From positions 1-64,000 of the forward strand of contig NZ_CALPBW010000001.1 in NCBI RefSeq assembly GCF_943169845.1: 64,000 nt of DNA, written 5' to 3'. The position numbers were made by a program, and so were the translations under genes. This document shows, one piece after another, positions 42,721 to 51,801 of this stretch; the first letter of the stretch is position 1; every line of letters begins with the position of its first letter. Origin of the DNA: Peptoniphilus rachelemmaiella (GTDB lineage Bacteria; Bacillota; Clostridia; Tissierellales; Peptoniphilaceae). The notes under the pieces are model-generated. The model was not told where the DNA came from and ran no database searches. It saw only the letters and a list, made by a program, of their open reading frames with translations.

Positions 42721-43071
42721 ATGGAAAAAAAGTACTTTCTTACGAAAGACGGGGATTTTAAAAGAGTATATAGGAAGAGAAAAACGTTCGGAAACAGAAA
42801 TTTTACTCTTTACGTCAAGCAAAACGGCCTGGCCCATTCCAGGATGGGTTTTTCCATCAACAAGAAGGTGGGCAAGGCCGTTGTTCGTAATAAAATAAAA
42901 AGGCGACTGAAGGCCCTTTATCAGGAAGCGTACCCGCGTCTCACACCGGGCTATGATTATGTCATCGTCGTCAAAAACAATGTGGCGGAATTGGATTTCA
43001 AAGCGACAAAATCCGCCTTTTACCATCTGTTTCGCGTATCGAAGTTTTTAAAGGGGGGCAAAAAGTCATGA
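42721..43071 (+). CDS. rnpA: Ribonuclease P protein component
   Basis: A protein of 116 residues with the RnpA signature [18 protein letters not shown] and the N-terminal [20 protein letters not shown]. With the RNase P RNA it trims tRNA 5' ends. It overlaps yidD by 4 bp. Confidence 0.96.
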   Translation: MEKKYFLTKDGDFKRVYRKRKTFGNRNFTLYVKQNGLAHSRMGFSINKKVGKAVVRNKIKRRLKALYQEAYPRLTPGYDYVIVVKNNVAELDFKATKSAFYHLFRVSKFLKGGKKS

Positions 43072-43283
43072 GGACTTTGGCCTTAGGACTGATTCGTTTC
43101 TACCAAAAAGTGATTTCTCCTTATATACTGCCCGGGGCGCACTGTCGTTTTTACCCGACGTGCAGCCAATACGGCTACGAAGCTTTTTCGACATACCCCT
43201 TCTTTAAAGCGCTTTATTTAACGATAAGGCGCATTTTACGCTGTCACCCTTTCCACAAGGGCGGCTATGATCCACTTCCATAG
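43068..43283 (+). CDS. yidD: Membrane protein insertion efficiency factor YidD
   Basis: A 71-residue protein with [33 protein letters not shown] and [14 protein letters not shown], the family pattern with its conserved Cys residues. It assists YidC-dependent insertion. Confidence 0.96.
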   Translation: MRTLALGLIRFYQKVISPYILPGAHCRFYPTCSQYGYEAFSTYPFFKALYLTIRRILRCHPFHKGGYDPLP

Positions 43284-43300
43284 ATTAGGAGGAAGTTCAC

Positions 43301-44020
43301 TTGATTAACGCTTTAGCGAGTTTCTTCGGCACCCTTCTCCACGCCATCTACAATTTCGTGGCGGGGCTCGGGTCGGAACCGAAGATGATTTCCTTTTATG
43401 CGATTTCCATTATCGTCACGACCCTGCTTTTTCGTTTGGCCCTTTTGCCTTTGAATTTATTCCAAACGAAAAACCAGCTGAAGATGGCGAAATTGCAGCC
43501 GGAAATGAAAAAAATTCAAAAAAAATACGAAAAGGACCCGCAGCTCTTGGCGCAAAAACAGTCGCAGCTCTACAAGGAAGCGCAGTTTAATCCTTTAAGC
43601 GGCTGTCTGCCCATGCTGGTTCAATTTCCCGTTCTCTTGGCTTTTTATCGGATCTTTATGTTCCCGACGAAATTTGCCTTTACGAATCCGGAATTTTACG
43701 CGTCCATGCAGAAAAATTTCTTTTTTATTCAAGATCTCGACCACGGGGACCCTACGAAGTTGGTCTTTCCCATTATCGCAGCCTTTTTTACCTGGCTGTC
43801 CACCTATCTCGTGCAAAAGAGCAACAAAGCGCCTTCTACGGAGCAATCGGAGCAAATGATGCGCACCATGTCTATGATGATGCCTGTCATGATCTTTATT
43901 TTCGCGAGAAAAATGGCGGCGGGTTTGGTCTTGTACTGGATCGTCGGTAGTATTTACACGATTTTCCAACAATTTGTGAGCAATAAAATCATCGAAAAAG
44001 AAAAAGAAGCGGAGGCATAG
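43301..44020 (+). CDS. yidC: Membrane protein insertase YidC/SpoIIIJ
   Basis: A protein of 239 residues, Gram-positive length, with five membrane helices and the conserved core TLLFRLALLPLNLFQTKNQLKM. The start is TTG at 43301 behind AGGAGG. Unlike many Bacillota versions, no clear lipobox Cys is seen in the first 30 residues. It inserts membrane proteins with or without SecYEG. Confidence 0.95.
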   Translation: MINALASFFGTLLHAIYNFVAGLGSEPKMISFYAISIIVTTLLFRLALLPLNLFQTKNQLKMAKLQPEMKKIQKKYEKDPQLLAQKQSQLYKEAQFNPLSGCLPMLVQFPVLLAFYRIFMFPTKFAFTNPEFYASMQKNFFFIQDLDHGDPTKLVFPIIAAFFTWLSTYLVQKSNKAPSTEQSEQMMRTMSMMMPVMIFIFARKMAAGLVLYWIVGSIYTIFQQFVSNKIIEKEKEAEA

Positions 44021-44021
44021 C

Positions 44022-44852
44022 ATGAATTTCTCCATTCAGTCGGCAAAAACCATCGACGAGGCCGTGGAAAAGGCCCTTCTCGAGTTGAAAGCCACCCGAG
44101 ACGAGGTGGACATCGAAGTAATTGAAGAGCCCTCCGGCGGCTTTTTAGGGCTGATTGGGGGCAAGGATGCGATTGTCAAAGTGAAGAAAAAAATGGACCA
44201 CAAGGACATTGTGGAATCCATTTTAAAGGATGAAGAGATCCAAAGTGTGCGCACGGTCTTGGAGGAAAAAGCCCAAGAGGAAGCGGCGATGATCGAAGAC
44301 GACGAATCAGAAGCTCCGTCTGACGAGGCGGATGAAGGGGAAGCGGCGTCTGAGGAGGCTTTGGATTTCGATTATCTCGACGACGAAGCCATGGAAGAGA
44401 TGATTCGCGAGTACATCGACCGAATCATGGGGGCCATGGAGTTGGCCTACACCTTGTCCGTGGATTTCAGGGAAAATGAAATTGACGTTTCCATCGACGG
44501 CAAGAAGGAGGAGACGGGCATTGTCATCGGCAAGCACGGATCCACATTAAACGGCATTCAAATCGTGCTTTCCGCCATGGTGAATCAACGGAGCGAAGAA
44601 TTTCGCCGGGTCATCGTGGATTGCAGCGGCTACCGAAAGAAGCGGGAGCAGGTGCTGAAGCGCATCGCCGGAAAGACGGCGAATAAGGTATTAAAGACGA
44701 ATAAATCCATTAAATTGGAGCCGATGAATGCACAGGAACGGCGCATTATTCACGCCTGCCTGGCCAATGTCGATGGCATTCGAACGCGAAGCGAGGGCAA
44801 AGATCCCCATAGGCGCGTCGTTATTCATAAGGATACATCCCAGCCTTCATAG
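44022..44852 (+). CDS. khpB: RNA-binding protein KhpB (Jag/SpoIIIJ-associated)
   Basis: A protein of 276 residues: Jag_N domain (KTIDEAVEKALLELKATRDEV, GGFLGLIGGKDA), an acidic linker (about 85-115), a KH domain with GIVIGKHGSTLNGIQ, and an R3H domain near the end. It binds RNA and affects cell elongation and division in relatives. It follows yidC by 1 bp. Confidence 0.94.
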   Translation: MNFSIQSAKTIDEAVEKALLELKATRDEVDIEVIEEPSGGFLGLIGGKDAIVKVKKKMDHKDIVESILKDEEIQSVRTVLEEKAQEEAAMIEDDESEAPSDEADEGEAASEEALDFDYLDDEAMEEMIREYIDRIMGAMELAYTLSVDFRENEIDVSIDGKKEETGIVIGKHGSTLNGIQIVLSAMVNQRSEEFRRVIVDCSGYRKKREQVLKRIAGKTANKVLKTNKSIKLEPMNAQERRIIHACLANVDGIRTRSEGKDPHRRVVIHKDTSQPS

Positions 44853-44872
44853 TCTCTATGAAGGCTTTTTTA
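44842..44872 (+). terminator. Terminator after khpB
   Basis: A perfect 11-bp stem AGCCTTCATAG/CTATGAAGGCT with a 3-nt loop then TTTTTTAT. The khpB stop codon is part of the stem. mnmE begins about 20 bp on, so this either limits read-through or mnmE has its own promoter in khpB. Confidence 0.88.
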
Positions 44873-44890
44873 TAGGAAAGGTTGACGACT

Positions 44891-46249
44891 ATGACTATTG
44901 CGGCTATTTCTACAGCCAAGTCCCCGGCGGGGATCGGCATCGTGCGATTAAGCGGCGAGGCGGCCATTTCTCTGGCCGACGGTTTTTTTCAGGGCAAACA
45001 GCGCCTCACAGACCCTTTAAACGACCGCAAGCTTCTTTACGGCCACATCGTCTCCGATGGCGAGGTGGTGGATGAGGTCTTGGCCGTGGCCTTTCACGCA
45101 CCCTTCAGCTATACCGGCGAAGACATGGTGGAAATTCAGGCCCACGGCAGCCGCATCGGCCTGGAACGGATTTTAGATTGCTTTATTCGTGCCGGGGCGG
45201 AGCCTGCGAAGCGCGGGGAGTTTACGAAGATCGCTTTTTTAAACGGCAAGCTGGATTTAACGGAAGCCGAGGCCATTATCGACATGATCGAGGCGGAGAG
45301 CATTTCGGCCCAGAAGCAGAGCGCCCGCCAACTCACCGGCCATTTGTATCGTAAGATCGAAGACTTTCGCACGCGGATCAAGGACACCTTGGCCCATTTG
45401 GTGGCGGATATCGATTTTTCCACGGAAGAGGTGGAACCTGTCGATATAAGCGCTTTAATTACCACTTGCGAGGCCATTTTAGATGAAATGAAAGCCTTGG
45501 AATCCACTTTCACTCGAGGCAAGCTGATACAGGAAGGCATCGCTACGGCTATTGTAGGCAAGCCCAATGTGGGAAAGAGCTCGTTTTTGAATAAAATGCT
45601 CCGGGAAGACAAGGCCATCGTCACGGATATTCCAGGCACCACGCGAGATGTGCTGGAGGCCGGTTATTCCCTGGACGGGATTCACCTCAAGATACAGGAC
45701 ACGGCGGGGATTCGCAAGACCGATGATACCATCGAGCAAATCGGCATCGAGCGGGCCATGGCGAGCATGGAGGAGGCGGATCTCATTATCGCCCTTTTCG
45801 ACGCCTCTCGCCCCCTGGATGAGGAAGACATGGAAATCATCGAGCGAGTCAAGGATAAGCGGGTGATTTGCCTCTTAAATAAGCAGGATCTCGGCTCGGT
45901 ATTGGACAAGAAGGCCATGGAGGCCTACTTCCCCGGCGCCGTCATCGAGACCAGCTTTATTCGAGACGAGGGCCTCGCCGCCGTAGAGGATTTAATCCAG
46001 TCTTGGTTCCTCTCCGGCACCATCGAGGAAGACGAGACACAGATCTATTCCCTGCGCCACAAACTTCTTCTTTCTGAAGCCGTAGAATCTCTTTCGAAGG
46101 CGGTGGAGGACATACGTTCGGGTATTGGGTTGGATCTTGCCGAGGTGTATATCGAGGATGCTTTTTTGAAATTAGGCGAAATTACCGGCCAAACCGCCGG
46201 CGAGGAAGTCTTGGATCACGTGTTTTCTAAATTCTGTATCGGGAAATAA
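44891..46249 (+). CDS. mnmE: tRNA modification GTPase MnmE
   Basis: A protein of 452 residues from an ATG at 44891, with AGGAAAGG 9 nt upstream (TTG at 44882 is too close to the site). It has an N-terminal folate-binding domain, a GTPase with GKPNVGKSSF, DTAGIRKT and NKQD, and a C-terminal end FCIGK (the CxGK motif). With MnmG it makes the 5-carboxymethylaminomethyl group on U34, the same nucleotide MnmA thiolates. Confidence 0.97.
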   Translation: MTIAAISTAKSPAGIGIVRLSGEAAISLADGFFQGKQRLTDPLNDRKLLYGHIVSDGEVVDEVLAVAFHAPFSYTGEDMVEIQAHGSRIGLERILDCFIRAGAEPAKRGEFTKIAFLNGKLDLTEAEAIIDMIEAESISAQKQSARQLTGHLYRKIEDFRTRIKDTLAHLVADIDFSTEEVEPVDISALITTCEAILDEMKALESTFTRGKLIQEGIATAIVGKPNVGKSSFLNKMLREDKAIVTDIPGTTRDVLEAGYSLDGIHLKIQDTAGIRKTDDTIEQIGIERAMASMEEADLIIALFDASRPLDEEDMEIIERVKDKRVICLLNKQDLGSVLDKKAMEAYFPGAVIETSFIRDEGLAAVEDLIQSWFLSGTIEEDETQIYSLRHKLLLSEAVESLSKAVEDIRSGIGLDLAEVYIEDAFLKLGEITGQTAGEEVLDHVFSKFCIGK

Positions 46250-46258
46250 GGAGCGAAA

Positions 46259-48166
46259 ATGAATTTTTTAGCTAAAACCGTCGATATCGTCGTCGTCGGC
46301 GCGGGCCACGCGGGCTGTGAAGCGGCTCTGGCGGCGGCGCGCATGGGCCATTCTGTGGCTATACTTACGATTAATTTAAATAATGTGGCGGCCATGAACT
46401 GCAATCCCAATGTCGGGGGCACGGGCAAGGGCCATTTAGTCCGTGAAATCGACGCTTTAGGCGGCGAAATCGGAAGAAACATCGACAAGACCTTTATTCA
46501 GTGCCGCATGCTGAACCGCTCCAAGGGCCCGGCGGTTCACTCGTTGAGAGCCCAGGCGGACAAGTGGAACTACCACGCCGCCATGAAGGAGACTTTAGAG
46601 AACACGAAAAATGTCCACCTAATTCAAGACGAGGCCGTTGATTTTTACATGGAAGACGGGGAAGTTTCCGGCGTTATCGGAAAAAGCGGCGCCATTTATC
46701 AATCGAAGAAAACCATTTTAGCCACCGGGACCTACCTTCGTGGCCGGGTCTTTATGGGGGAGGTGAATTACGCCTCCGGCCCCGACGGCATGCAGCCGGC
46801 CAACCAGCTTACCGCCGCCATCGAGGGATTGGGTCTTAAAACCATGCGCATGAAAACCGGGACGCCGGCGCGGGTGCACCGTGATTCCATTGATTTTTCG
46901 GGCATGGATGTGCAAAAGGGCGACGAAACCATCGTGCCCTTTTCCTTCTCTAATTTCGATGTGGATTACAGTGACAAGAAGCAGATTGAGTGCTATTTAA
47001 CCTATACGACCCCTGAATGCCACGAGATTATTCGGGAAAATATCCACCGCTCGGCCATGGCCATGGGGGACATCGAGGGCATCGGCCCCCGCTACTGCCC
47101 TTCCATCGAAGACAAGGTGACCCGCTTCGCCGATCGGGATCGCCACCAGGTGTTTCTCGAGCCGGAGGGGCTAAACACCAAGGAAATCTACGTTCAGGGC
47201 GTGTCTTCTTCCCTGCCCGTGGAGGTGCAAATGGCCCTTTACAAAAAGATCGACGGTTTGGAGCATTGCGAATTTATGCGTCCGGCCTACGCCATCGAGT
47301 ACGATGCCATTGACGCCACGAAACTGAGGCTAAGCCTTCAGGTCACCGAATCGCCGAATCTTTACATGGCGGGGCAAATCAACGGCTCCAGCGGCTACGA
47401 AGAGGCGGCGGCTCAAGGGCTTATGGCGGGCATTAACGCGGCCCTCGCCATCGAAGGCAAGGAACCCTTTATTTTGGGGCGGGATCAGGCCTATATCGGC
47501 GTCTTGATCGACGACCTCGTCACCAAGGGCACCCGAGAGCCCTACCGCATGATGACGGCCCGGGCGGAGTATCGCCTCACCCTGCGCCAAGACAATGCGG
47601 ATCTGCGCCTAACGGAGCGGGGACGCGAAATCGGATTGGTCGGCGACGAACAGTACGAAAAGTTCATCGCCCGACGGAATGCCATTGAAAAGGAACGGGC
47701 GCGCCTCGCATCCATTCAGATCAATCCCACGGACGAAAACATCGAAAAGCTGGATGAACTCGGTTCGGCTACATTGAAAAATGCCACGCCCCTTTTGAAT
47801 CTCATGCAGCGTCCGGAGCTTACCTACGATAAACTGGCTGTTTTTGATCCTGATAGGCCCCATCTGCCCCGCCACGTCATCGACGAGGTGGAGACGGACA
47901 TACGCTACAGGGGTTACATCGAAAAGCAGGCGGCGCAAATTCAAAAATTTCGGAAGATGGAAACGAAATTGTTGTCCAAGGAGTTGGACTATGCGGCCAT
48001 CGGCGGCCTCAGGAACGAAGCCAAGGAAAAGCTGTCGAAGATTCAACCGGAATCCGTGGGACAGGCGAGCCGCATCAGCGGCGTGAGCCCGGCGGATATT
48101 AATGTCTTGTTGATTTATTTAGAGCAAAAACACAGGGAGGAGAGCAATGAACTGGCAGACGCGTAA
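46259..48166 (+). CDS. mnmG: tRNA uridine-5-carboxymethylaminomethyl modification enzyme MnmG
   Basis: A protein of 635 residues. FAD-binding motif VVVGAGHAGCEAALAAARMG, the GidA signature GGTGKGHLVREIDALGG and CNPNVGG, and C-terminal PADINVLLIYLEQ are all present. Partner of MnmE; starts 9 bp after it. Confidence 0.97.
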   Translation: MNFLAKTVDIVVVGAGHAGCEAALAAARMGHSVAILTINLNNVAAMNCNPNVGGTGKGHLVREIDALGGEIGRNIDKTFIQCRMLNRSKGPAVHSLRAQADKWNYHAAMKETLENTKNVHLIQDEAVDFYMEDGEVSGVIGKSGAIYQSKKTILATGTYLRGRVFMGEVNYASGPDGMQPANQLTAAIEGLGLKTMRMKTGTPARVHRDSIDFSGMDVQKGDETIVPFSFSNFDVDYSDKKQIECYLTYTTPECHEIIRENIHRSAMAMGDIEGIGPRYCPSIEDKVTRFADRDRHQVFLEPEGLNTKEIYVQGVSSSLPVEVQMALYKKIDGLEHCEFMRPAYAIEYDAIDATKLRLSLQVTESPNLYMAGQINGSSGYEEAAAQGLMAGINAALAIEGKEPFILGRDQAYIGVLIDDLVTKGTREPYRMMTARAEYRLTLRQDNADLRLTERGREIGLVGDEQYEKFIARRNAIEKERARLASIQINPTDENIEKLDELGSATLKNATPLLNLMQRPELTYDKLAVFDPDRPHLPRHVIDEVETDIRYRGYIEKQAAQIQKFRKMETKLLSKELDYAAIGGLRNEAKEKLSKIQPESVGQASRISGVSPADINVLLIYLEQKHREESNELADA

Positions 48167-48848
48167 GGACTATCTGAAGCAATTTCCCGTAGAAATTCCC
48201 ACCAAGGCCTTCGACCGCTACGGCGACATCCTCCTCGACTGGAACGAGCGCATGAATCTCACCCGCATCACCGACGAAGACGAAATGATGGATAAACATT
48301 TCATCGACTCCCTTACCCCCACGCTGGTTTCGGCCTACGAGGGCACGGGAAAGATTTTGGATTTAGGCACCGGGGCAGGCTTTCCAGGCATGGTCCTCGC
48401 CATGGTATCGCCGGAGCGAGACGTTCATTTAATGGACAGTTTAAATAAGCGGATCACCTTTTTGGATCACGTGGTGGAGGAACTGGGGCTTACGAATGTA
48501 AGCACTTTCCACGGCCGCGCCGAAGAGGCAGGGCGGGAGAATAAGTTTCGCGAACAATACGGCCTCGTCGTCTCCCGCGCCGTGGCGCGGCTAAATATAC
48601 TGGCGGAATACTGCCTCCCCTTCGTACGCTTAGGCGGCCATCTCATCGCCATGAAAGGCGCTGAAGGCGTGGAAGAGGTGGAGGAAGCCAAGAAAGCCAT
48701 CGACATTTTAGGCGGAAAGATTGAAGAAATAGTCGACCTCCGGCTCCCCGGGGGCGACGAACGCCACCTGGTGGTCATAAAAAAAGTGAAGGGAACGCCG
48801 GCGAAATACCCTCGCGGCGGCGGCAAACCGCGAAAGGATCCTCTGTAG
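48147..48848 (+). CDS. rsmG: 16S rRNA (guanine-527-N7) methyltransferase RsmG
   Basis: A protein of 233 residues with SAM site ILDLGTGAGFPGMVLAM and the conserved NLTRITDEDEMMDKHFIDSL. It methylates G527 of 16S rRNA. It overlaps mnmG by 20 bp. Confidence 0.96.
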   Translation: MNWQTRKDYLKQFPVEIPTKAFDRYGDILLDWNERMNLTRITDEDEMMDKHFIDSLTPTLVSAYEGTGKILDLGTGAGFPGMVLAMVSPERDVHLMDSLNKRITFLDHVVEELGLTNVSTFHGRAEEAGRENKFREQYGLVVSRAVARLNILAEYCLPFVRLGGHLIAMKGAEGVEEVEEAKKAIDILGGKIEEIVDLRLPGGDERHLVVIKKVKGTPAKYPRGGGKPRKDPL

Positions 48849-48849
48849 T

Positions 48850-49269
48850 ATGATTTTCTATATACCGGCCCTTATTTTTCTCATCTACCGTCTCTACAAA
48901 AGCCGCACGAAGACGGCTGTGGTTCTCATTCTTCTGTGTTTAGTCAGCGGCGCTTTCTATATGGGGGCGGAGAACTATTTCATCGAGCCCGTCCACGTGA
49001 TTTTCCCCGCCGTGGCCATTGCCTCTTCCCTTTACTTGATCTATCTGTCCCGCCGGGAATACACCAATGCCAGAAGCGAGTACTTAAAGGAGCGGCGCAT
49101 GGCTCGGGAGGCAGCGGAGCACGAGGCGGAGATAGGCGATGAGCATGAGCGCATCGTCATTACAAACGATAAGTCCGACGAAGAAAAAATAATCTACTTA
49201 AAACGAAGTGAGAAAAATGTTCCACATGGAACAATTGGCGAGACGAAACAAAACGAAGAAGAAAATTGA
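48850..49269 (+). CDS. Small membrane protein of unknown function before parA
   Basis: A protein of 139 residues with hydrophobic segments at about 2-15, 24-40 and 48-66, then a charged helical tail (EYLKERRMAREAAEHEAEIG). It starts 1 bp after rsmG. A parS-like palindrome lies inside its 3' coding end and another just after its stop. No family recognised. Confidence 0.7.
   Translation: MIFYIPALIFLIYRLYKSRTKTAVVLILLCLVSGAFYMGAENYFIEPVHVIFPAVAIASSLYLIYLSRREYTNARSEYLKERRMAREAAEHEAEIGDEHERIVITNDKSDEEKIIYLKRSEKNVPHGTIGETKQNEEEN
49218..49233 (+). promoter_or_regulatory. parS: parS-like site 1 (within coding sequence)
   Basis: TGTTCCACATGGAACA is a perfect 16-bp palindrome close to the parS consensus TGTTTCACGTGAAACA, though its centre is CATG rather than CGTG. 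It is located about 130 bp before parA. Confidence 0.65.
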
Positions 49270-49305
49270 GCGGAAATGTTCCACGTGGAACACTCCGCTC
49301 TTTTT
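49268..49305 (+). promoter_or_regulatory. parS: parS site 2 embedded in a terminator stem
   Basis: TGTTCCACGTGGAACA (49277-49292) is a perfect palindrome with the canonical CACGTG core. It is flanked by GAGCGGA (49268-49274) and TCCGCTC (49294-49300), which extend it into one long hairpin followed by TTTTTATTT. The element can act as a ParB-binding site in DNA and as a terminator in RNA. Confidence 0.8.
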
Positions 49306-49350
49306 ATTTGCCCGAAGCTTTGATACTATAGTGGAGAAGGGAGTGGCACT

Positions 49351-50100
49351 ATGACAAGAAGTATTGCCGTATTTAATCAAAAAGGCGGCGTCGGTAAGAC
49401 GACCACTGTAATAAACTTAGCCGATGCCCTGGCAAACAAGGGCCATCACGTGTTAATTTTAGATTTGGACCCGCAAGGTAACGCCACCAGCGGACTAAAC
49501 ATAGAAAAAGATCGAGAGAGCATGATTTACGATTACCTCTTAGGAGCGGAAGGCGACTTCGCCGTTCAGGTGAAGGATAATCTGTCCATTATCCCCTCCG
49601 GTGCTACGCTGGCAGGAATCGAAATCGAATTTGCTCGAAGAGACAACTGGCAGAGTGTGCTGAAAGATCGCATCGCCGAATTGAAAGGCTACGATTACAT
49701 CATCATGGACTGCCCGCCCTCGCTTGGCATTCTGTCTATTTTGGCACTCACTGCGGCGGACGGGATTTTAATTCCCGTACAATGCGAATACTATGCGTTG
49801 GAAGGCCTCTCTCAGCTCATGGAATCCATTCAGCTGGTGCGGGGCGGCTTCAATCCCGACTTAGCCATCGAAGGCGTGCTCCTCACCATGTACGACGGAC
49901 GCACCAATCTCAGCATGCAGGTGGTGGAAGAGGTAAAGAACTACTTTAAAGACGCCGTCTTCTCCACGGTGATTCCCCGCAATGTGCGCTTGGCGGAGGC
50001 ACCGTCCTACGGCATGAGCATTATGGATTACGACAAAAACAGTCGCGGCGCCAAGGCCTACGCGTCGTTGGCCGACGAAGTGGAAAAGAGGAGGTCCTAA
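49351..50100 (+). CDS. parA: Chromosome-partitioning ATPase ParA (Soj)
   Basis: A protein of 249 residues with the deviant Walker A NQKGGVGKTTTVINLADAL, MDCPPSLGILS and the family end. GAGAAGGGAG precedes the ATG. With ParB and nearby parS it segregates the origin and tunes DnaA. Confidence 0.96.
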   Translation: MTRSIAVFNQKGGVGKTTTVINLADALANKGHHVLILDLDPQGNATSGLNIEKDRESMIYDYLLGAEGDFAVQVKDNLSIIPSGATLAGIEIEFARRDNWQSVLKDRIAELKGYDYIIMDCPPSLGILSILALTAADGILIPVQCEYYALEGLSQLMESIQLVRGGFNPDLAIEGVLLTMYDGRTNLSMQVVEEVKNYFKDAVFSTVIPRNVRLAEAPSYGMSIMDYDKNSRGAKAYASLADEVEKRRS

Positions 50101-50936
50101 TGGAAAAGAAACGTGGTTTAGGTCGCGGTCTGGATAATTTTTTCGGGCCCCAAACAGAAGAGGAAAAAGTGGCTGAAACTTTGGCCGTGGACGCCATCGT
50201 CGCCAATCCCCATCAGCCGAGAAAGTACTTTTCCGACGAAAGCATCGAGGAATTAGCAGAGAGCATTAAAGCCGTAGGCGTTCTACAGCCCCTTTTAATT
50301 AAAAAAGACGGGGACAAAAACCTCTTAATCGCCGGAGAACGCAGGCTTAGGGCGGCGAAAAAAGCCGGTTTAACGGAAGTGCCCGTGCGCTTCATCGATG
50401 TGGACGAAGAAAAAGGCGATCGAATCTCTCTTATTGAGAACATCCAGCGGGAAGACTTAAATCCCATGGAAGAAGCCGAGGCCTACGACACATTAAGGAA
50501 GAAATACAAATACACTCAGGAAAAAATCGCAGGCCTCGTGGGTAAATCACGGCCCTACATTGCCAATAGCCTGCGCCTTTTAAAGCTGGAGCCCGTGGTC
50601 ATGGAAATGCTACGCAGGGAAGAGCTCACCATCAGCCAGGGCAAGCTCCTCCTCTCCGTAAAAGATGGAAACGAACAGATTAAGCAGGCGAAGCGCATGG
50701 TGGAAGAAGGCCAAACCATTGCCGAAAGCGCGGAAAATACGAAAAAGAAATCGAAAAAAACAAGCGGCCATCAGGGCTACTACGGCTATTTGGAAAACGC
50801 CCTTATGGACGCATTAGGCACGAAGGCGGAAATTAAAGGCAATCACGAAAAGGGAAAAATCGTCATCGATTATTACACGGAGGAAGATTTGATGCGCCTC
50901 TGCGACATTATTTTAGGAGAAGACATCGATGGTTAG
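50100..50936 (+). CDS. parB: Chromosome-partitioning protein ParB (Spo0J)
   Basis: A protein of 278 residues: N-terminal CTP-binding domain with NPHQPRKYF and LIAGERRLRAAKKAG, then ENIQREDLNPMEEAEAY and a helix-turn-helix (TQEKIAGLVGKSRPYIANSLRLLKL), then the dimerisation tail. Its ATG overlaps the parA stop by 1 bp. It binds parS and slides as a clamp. Confidence 0.96.
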   Translation: MEKKRGLGRGLDNFFGPQTEEEKVAETLAVDAIVANPHQPRKYFSDESIEELAESIKAVGVLQPLLIKKDGDKNLLIAGERRLRAAKKAGLTEVPVRFIDVDEEKGDRISLIENIQREDLNPMEEAEAYDTLRKKYKYTQEKIAGLVGKSRPYIANSLRLLKLEPVVMEMLRREELTISQGKLLLSVKDGNEQIKQAKRMVEEGQTIAESAENTKKKSKKTSGHQGYYGYLENALMDALGTKAEIKGNHEKGKIVIDYYTEEDLMRLCDIILGEDIDG

Positions 50937-51801
50937 AGAATACAGATACTTTGTTGCTGACGCCTACACGGATCGCTCCTTTGTGGGCAACCCCACGGGC
51001 ATCGTCCTTTCAGAAGGCAAAATGACCGACGAAGAGCTTCTAAAAGCAGCTCGGGAGCTGAAGCACGCGGAAACCACTTGCGTTCAACAAATGGATACGG
51101 ACATTTACCACGTGCGCTACTTTTCTCCCGTGAAAGAAGTGTCCCTTTCCGGCCACGCGGCCCTGGGAACCTTCTGGATCCTGGCGGAATTAGGCTACAT
51201 CGACGGCAGGGACGACGAGCACCAAATTCGCCAGTATACGAAAGTCGGCCCACTGCGGGTAAAAATTCAATTTCATGAAGAAAAAGTCACCTTCGTACAG
51301 GTTGAAATGCCGAAAATGGCAATCGGCGAAGAAATCGAAGCTGTGGATGAGGTTGCGGCGGCCTTTAAGCTGACGCCTGAGGAGTTGGACGGCACATTAA
51401 AGCCTGTCGTCATGGACGCGGGCATGAAGGCCATGATTATTGCCGTAAAAAATCGGGATCTGTTGAAAAAGATGGAGCCCAAGCGGCGACGCATGGCCCT
51501 GCTCACGGAAAAATACGGCGCCCAATGCTTCCACCTCTTTTACTACGACGGCAACGGCGCCGTCCATCAAAGGAATTTCTCCCCCGCTGTGGGCACTTGG
51601 GAAGAATCGGGCACAGGCACCGCCAGCGGCGCCATGTACGCCTATTTAAAGAAGCAAAACCGCTTGGCTCAAGGAAAAATCACCTGCTACCAAGGGGATG
51701 AAATCGGCCGTCCCTCGGAAATTGTCCTCGAGGAAATCGACGGCGCCATTTACGTCGGCGGCAAAGCCTGCGTGGTTATGGAAGGAATTATGCGCCTATG
51801 A
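50929..51801 (+). CDS. PhzF-family isomerase/epimerase-like protein
   Basis: A protein of 290 residues with FVADAYTDRSFVGNPTGIVL, the catalytic Glu in LKHAETTCVQ, VSLSGHAALGTFWIL and GTGTASGAMYAYL: the diaminopimelate-epimerase-like fold of PhzF. There is no phenazine pathway nearby, so the substrate is unknown. It overlaps parB by 8 bp. Confidence 0.9.
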   Translation: MVREYRYFVADAYTDRSFVGNPTGIVLSEGKMTDEELLKAARELKHAETTCVQQMDTDIYHVRYFSPVKEVSLSGHAALGTFWILAELGYIDGRDDEHQIRQYTKVGPLRVKIQFHEEKVTFVQVEMPKMAIGEEIEAVDEVAAAFKLTPEELDGTLKPVVMDAGMKAMIIAVKNRDLLKKMEPKRRRMALLTEKYGAQCFHLFYYDGNGAVHQRNFSPAVGTWEESGTGTASGAMYAYLKKQNRLAQGKITCYQGDEIGRPSEIVLEEIDGAIYVGGKACVVMEGIMRL

